A stretch of DNA of 27,007 nt, taken from Bacillota bacterium (GTDB lineage: Bacteria; Bacillota; Clostridia; Acetivibrionales; DSM-1351). The stretch lies in the NCBI GenBank assembly GCA_023400235.1, contig JAEXFI010000007.1, positions 1 through 27,007 on the forward strand. The letters run 5' to 3'. Under the pieces are notes generated by a model. It did no database searches. It had not been told where the DNA came from and saw nothing but the letters and a program-made list of their open reading frames with translations. The position numbers and the translations under genes were made by a program. Below, piece by piece: positions 24,112 to 27,007 of the stretch (its first letter is position 1; every line of letters starts with the position of its first letter).

Positions 24112-24143
24112 AAAACCCGGAGAAATTAATCTCCGGGTTTTTT
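24112..24143 (+). terminator. Intrinsic terminator after the glycosyltransferase gene
   Basis: A perfect 12-bp stem AAAACCCGGAGA (24112-24123) with TCTCCGGGTTTT (24130-24141), a 6-base loop and T residues to 24143. The following stretch to 24359 holds only the promoter described next. Confidence 0.95.
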
Positions 24144-24283
24144 GGCTGGGATGGAGTCTAAGGCTAACAAGTTATTTAAGTGCAGGAAGTCAAATCAGGA
24201 ATTTAATAAAGTAGGCACACCCACAGAGTGGTAGAAGGAGCATAAAAATGGCTTGAATATGGCATGATAGCAGCATTTCGGCC

Positions 24284-24315
24284 TTGACATATGGGAAAAG
24301 CAATTCTACAATTGC
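24284..24315 (+). promoter_or_regulatory. Strong promoter with overlapping inverted repeat before the dehydrogenase gene
   Basis: A consensus TTGACA (24284-24289), 17 bases, TACAAT (24307-24312). GCAATT-ctac-AATTGC (24300-24315), a 6-bp inverted repeat, covers the -10 element and could be a repressor site. Confidence 0.7.
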
Positions 24316-24359
24316 AGTAAGTAGGAAAGCTTTTCAGCGGAAACGGAGGATTATTACAT

Positions 24360-25319
24360 ATGAAAATTGTAGTTTTGGATGGCTATGCAATGAATCCAGG
24401 AGATTTGTCCTGGGGAGGAATAGAGAGACTGGGAGAGTTCAAACTCTATGAAAGAACACAAAAGGAATTGATTATTGAAAGGATATCCGATGCCGAAATA
24501 GTTTTGACCAACAAGGTTGTATTATCTAAAGAAATACTTGAAAAGGTGCCTTCTGTCAAATATATCGGAGTTATGGCTACTGGCTATAATGTAGTTGATA
24601 TTGATGCGGCGCGACAACTGGGGATGGTGGTTACAAACGTACCTGCCTATAGTACCGGTTCAGTGGCTCAATTAGTACTTGCATTTATACTGGAGTTCTG
24701 CCATCATGTGGGGGAACATAGCAGAGCTGTACTAGGAGGGACATGGACCTCAAGCAGGGATTTTACCTTTTGGAACTATCCTCTCATTGAGCTAAAAGGA
24801 AAAACTCTTGGCATAATAGGATATGGAGCCATAGGCCAGGCTGTTGCAAATCTGGCTGCGGCCTTTGGGATGAATATAAAAGTGTGCAGCAGGAGTGAAA
24901 AAAAAGAGCTTGAAACTGATAAGATAAAATTCACGGGTTTTCAGCAGCTTCTGCAAGAGGCTGATTTTATAAGCCTTCACTGTCCTCTGACGGAACAGAC
25001 AGAGGCGTTGATAAACACAGAGAGTATTTCAAAGATGAAGACAGGGTCCTACCTGATAAATACCTCAAGGGGGCCTGTTATAGATGAACAGGCGGTGGCG
25101 GATGCCCTGAACAGCGGAAAACTGGCAGGTGCGGCAGTGGATGTGGTTTCAGCAGAGCCAATAAAAGCTGACAATCCGCTGCTGGGTGCGAAGAATTGCC
25201 TTATCACTCCTCATTTTGCATGGGCCCCGCTGGAAGCAAGGAGCAGGCTTATGAACACTTTACGTGACAATATTGAAGCTTATTTAAAGGGTAATCCCAT
25301 TAATATGGTGAATAAATAA
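24360..25319 (+). CDS. D-isomer-specific 2-hydroxyacid dehydrogenase (glycerate/hydroxypyruvate reductase-like)
   Basis: A 319-residue NAD(P)-dependent enzyme reducing a 2-keto acid to the D-2-hydroxy acid. The nucleotide-binding motif G154-Y-G-A-I-G159 lies in LGIIGYGAIGQAVANLAAAF. The catalytic triad is present: Arg237 in NTSRGPVIDE, Glu266 in SAEP, and His285 in ITPHFAWAP. The substrate domain has IGVMATGYNVVDIDAARQLG followed by VTNVPAYST, close to glycerate/hydroxypyruvate reductases rather than D-lactate dehydrogenase, and no ACT domain as in SerA. The exact substrate is uncertain. The start at 24360 follows GGAGGA with 9-base spacing. It has its own strong promoter. The HD gene follows after 63 bases. 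Confidence 0.9.
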   Translation: MKIVVLDGYAMNPGDLSWGGIERLGEFKLYERTQKELIIERISDAEIVLTNKVVLSKEILEKVPSVKYIGVMATGYNVVDIDAARQLGMVVTNVPAYSTGSVAQLVLAFILEFCHHVGEHSRAVLGGTWTSSRDFTFWNYPLIELKGKTLGIIGYGAIGQAVANLAAAFGMNIKVCSRSEKKELETDKIKFTGFQQLLQEADFISLHCPLTEQTEALINTESISKMKTGSYLINTSRGPVIDEQAVADALNSGKLAGAAVDVVSAEPIKADNPLLGAKNCLITPHFAWAPLEARSRLMNTLRDNIEAYLKGNPINMVNK

Positions 25320-25382
25320 TTTATTGGGTATAAATAACTAATATTTATTCCGTGTATTGGACAATATGAAAATCAAGAGGGT

Positions 25383-25880
25383 ATGTATTTGCTTAATAAG
25401 GCATATAGAAGTAAAGCAGAAATACTGAATGAGCTTGACCGGTATATTGATGAGGTATGCTTAAAATCCCGGCTGGGTGAGGCAAAAATGTACATGCAGC
25501 ACGGAAGTACAACGCTTTTTGAGCACAGCATATCTGTGGCATATTACAGTGTGAGGGTTGCACTGGCATTGAGACTCCCTGTTGATTTGCAGACCCTGGT
25601 AAGGGGAGCGCTTCTGCATGACTATTTTTTGTATGACTGGCATATAAAAGATCCGTCACGGCCTTTGCACGGATTTTATCATCCGGTGGCAGCCTTGAGG
25701 AATGCAGAGAAAGAGTTTGAACTGAATGAAATTGAAAGAAATATAATCTTGAGGCATATGTTCCCGTTAACTCCGATTCCGCCGGTACATGTGGAGTCCA
25801 TACTGGTTTGCGCGGTAGACAAGTTTTGCTCTATTTGCGAGATAATGTGCAGGTGGCGTAATTCCGGGAATAAATTATAA
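25383..25880 (+). CDS. HD-domain metal-dependent phosphohydrolase of unknown substrate
   Basis: A 165-residue soluble protein with the HD signature: His48 in LFEHSISVAYYSV, His79-Asp80 in LVRGALLHDYFLYDWH, further histidines at FYHPVAALRNAEKEF and ILRHMFPL, and an Asp in ILVCAVDKFCSICE. This is the arrangement of HD phosphohydrolases acting on nucleotides or phosphoesters. No partner domain (PAS, GGDEF, RelA) is fused, so the substrate is open. The start is uncertain: ATG 25383 lies only two bases behind AGAGG, while TTG 25389, two codons on, has a better spacing. Neighbours (a dehydrogenase and a methyltransferase) give no clear clue. Confidence 0.8.
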   Translation: MYLLNKAYRSKAEILNELDRYIDEVCLKSRLGEAKMYMQHGSTTLFEHSISVAYYSVRVALALRLPVDLQTLVRGALLHDYFLYDWHIKDPSRPLHGFYHPVAALRNAEKEFELNEIERNIILRHMFPLTPIPPVHVESILVCAVDKFCSICEIMCRWRNSGNKL

Positions 25881-25930
25881 GAAATTTAATAAATATAGAG
25901 GGAAACACCGACAGGATGGCAGGTGAGAAT

Positions 25931-26545
25931 ATGAGTCATATGGAAAAAATAAAGCAGTACTATGAAGCGAACAATGTAGAAGGATATCCGGACTATTACA
26001 TATTGGGCTGGGAGAGCGAGGCTGCCCAAAGGCTCAGATTTAAACAGCTTGTGGGAGATATCCGGCTGGACAATAAAACTGTATTGGATGTAGGTTGTGG
26101 TACTGGCAACCTGCTGGAATATATTTCTGAGAGGTTCTGCAACGTGGACTACAGGGGAATAGATGTTTTACCCCACATGATAAGAAGAGCGGAGGAGAAA
26201 AGGCTTAACGGCAGATTTGAATGTATTGATCTGTTTAAGAACAATCCATATAATGAGAAATCCTTTGATGTAATATTCTCCTCGGGGATTTTTAATCTTA
26301 ACCTTGGAAATAACCAGTTATTTATGTCAGAAGCAGTTGATATTTTTCAAGCATTGGCACGGGAAGAGATATCCTTCAATCTTTTATGGGATAAGTCAAA
26401 GGACAGGGATAATAAATATTTTTATTTTTCACCTGAGGAGGTCTTTGAAACTTTGAGTAAAAAATATATGAATCAGTGGAATGTAAAAATTGAACAAGGG
26501 TATCTTCATAACGATTTTACCGTACACTTAAGTATAATTATATGA
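25931..26545 (+). CDS. Class I SAM-dependent methyltransferase of unknown substrate
   Basis: A 204-residue soluble protein. Motif I, VLDVGCGTGNLLEYI (51-65), binds S-adenosylmethionine. DYRGIDVLPHMIRRAEEK gives the acidic end of strand 2, and FDVIFSSGIFNLNL is motif IV. The C-terminal half is short and gives no clue to the acceptor. The start at 25931 has AGGTGA just upstream. ATG at 25916, 15 bases earlier and in frame, is possible but its purine run is 13 bases away. It is 50 bases after the HD gene in the same direction and may be co-transcribed. No terminator is visible after it before the rRNA-type promoters. Confidence 0.82.
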   Translation: MSHMEKIKQYYEANNVEGYPDYYILGWESEAAQRLRFKQLVGDIRLDNKTVLDVGCGTGNLLEYISERFCNVDYRGIDVLPHMIRRAEEKRLNGRFECIDLFKNNPYNEKSFDVIFSSGIFNLNLGNNQLFMSEAVDIFQALAREEISFNLLWDKSKDRDNKYFYFSPEEVFETLSKKYMNQWNVKIEQGYLHNDFTVHLSIII

Positions 26546-26568
26546 TTCTTAGGAGGGGATACCTATTA

Positions 26569-26695
26569 ATTAATAAATATTTGCTAGGACAGGCTTAAAA
26601 ACCCAATCTATGAGGAGTATGACGACTGGAGAGAAAGTATACATAATGTAAATCAGTTTATTGGGCGATTTTTGAATGAAACAAGGATAACCTGA
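26569..26695 (+). pseudogene. Short decayed gene fragment upstream of the rRNA-type promoters
   Basis: A perfect ribosome site AGGAGGGG (26551-26558) is followed by no ATG. From ATT at 26569 the frame reads INKYLLGQA and stops. From 26588 another frame reads DRLKNPIYEEYDDWRESIHN and continues NVNQFIGRFLNETRIT before TGA at 26693-26695. The second part looks like genuine acidic-aromatic protein sequence, so I read it as a small gene broken by a frameshift and a lost start. The family was not recognised. Confidence 0.35.
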
Positions 26696-26697
26696 GG

Positions 26698-26727
26698 TTG
26701 AAAAGAATCCGCAGCCGGTGGTATACT
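26698..26727 (+). promoter_or_regulatory. First of two tandem promoters (P1), probably for an rRNA operon
   Basis: TTGAAA (26698-26703), an 18-base spacer and TATACT (26722-26727). It is followed by a GC-rich stem-forming stretch (about 26733-26762). Confidence 0.6.
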
Positions 26728-26818
26728 AGCAAAGCCGTCGCAAGGCGCGGCGGACATGCCGTTAGAAACTATAAACGTTGAGAAGAGAGTATGGAATTAA
26801 TTACTTTAAAATCAACTG

Positions 26819-26847
26819 TTGACAAAGCTGAAAAGGCGTGATATTAT
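26819..26847 (+). promoter_or_regulatory. Second tandem promoter (P2), probably for an rRNA operon
   Basis: A consensus TTGACA (26819-26824), exactly 17 bases, and TATTAT (26842-26847). It lies 120 bases after P1. Tandem strong promoters of this kind are typical of Firmicute rrn operons. Confidence 0.75.
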
Positions 26848-27007
26848 ATAAAAGCTGATTGCGGCAAGCAAACAGTTGAAAAGCCTTGAAAGGCAGCGGT
26901 AACAATGCTTTTGAGGAATGGACTTTGAAAAGTAAACAGTGACAAATACATGCAAATGTATGTACATTCGTGTACATTGTAAAGGACTCTATTAAATTCC
27001 AGAATCC
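26848..27007 (+). other. Probable rRNA operon leader, cut by the window edge
   Basis: There is no ORF here. A boxA-like antitermination sequence CTTTGAAAAGTAAACAGT lies at 26923-26940, close to the CTTTGAAAA..GAACAGT seen in clostridial rRNA leaders. There is a small stem GCCTT-ga-AAGGC (26883-26894) and an 8-base direct repeat TGTACATT (26961-26968 and 26971-26978). A 16S gene is expected a short way beyond 27007. No mature rRNA sequence is inside the window. Confidence 0.6.

Noticed and set aside
26791..26841. 16-codon ORF in the rRNA-type leader
   Set aside because: It overlaps the P2 promoter, which explains the sequence conservation better than a peptide would.
1..27007. tRNA genes, CRISPR arrays, IS elements or phage genes
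   Set aside because: Intergenic regions were read for cloverleaf ends, spaced direct repeats, transposase motifs and terminal repeats, and nothing convincing was found.

Overview
The window looks like chromosomal DNA of a low-to-moderate GC, anaerobic, fermentative Firmicute of the Clostridia. A relative of the cellulolytic Ruminiclostridium/Clostridium cluster III is my best guess. The basis is strong AGGAGG ribosome sites, TTG start codons, a T-box leader, many intrinsic terminators, a xylose isomerase pathway and a very large secreted repeat protein. No phage, IS element, CRISPR array or tRNA was seen.

Layout. (1) 1-3130 holds the 3' end of a membrane-protein gene, a promoter with a short leader ORF and terminator, then proS (prolyl-tRNA synthetase), tadA (tRNA adenosine deaminase) and a small thioredoxin-fold protein. 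(2) 3243-8405, minus strand, is one 1720-residue exported protein made of a signal peptide and 18 tandem repeats of about 94 residues. (3) 8406-9149 is a long intergenic region with a decayed gene remnant and a leucine-type T-box leader with its terminator. (4) 9150-16027 is branched-chain amino acid synthesis: ilvB, ilvN, ilvC, leuA and cimA. leuA has a structured leader of its own, and cimA follows a strong terminator. (5) 16028-16563 is a hairpin-rich stretch and a small unknown gene. (6) 16762-21114 is a xylose cluster, xylB-xylR(ROK)-xylA, with a near-perfect promoter overlapped by a 25-bp palindromic operator. (7) 21195-24066 holds a double terminator, a minus-strand nitroreductase, a PAP2 phosphatase and a membrane glycosyltransferase. 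(8) 24284-26545 holds a D-2-hydroxyacid dehydrogenase, an HD-domain protein and a methyltransferase. (9) 26546-27007 holds a gene fragment and two strong tandem promoters whose leader resembles that of a ribosomal RNA operon. The 16S gene itself would lie just beyond the window.

How the genes work together. IlvBN and IlvC carry out the shared first steps towards valine, leucine and isoleucine. LeuA commits 2-ketoisovalerate to leucine, and CimA supplies 2-ketobutyrate for isoleucine from pyruvate and acetyl-CoA without threonine. The T-box senses uncharged tRNA-Leu, judged from a CUC specifier in the expected loop position. XylA and XylB turn xylose into xylulose-5-phosphate, and the ROK protein is the likely repressor acting at the palindrome. 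The best leads for new biology are the leuA leader with mutually exclusive pairings, the hairpin cluster after cimA, the 18-repeat secreted protein, the proS leader, and the XylR-like half-site in front of the nitroreductase gene.
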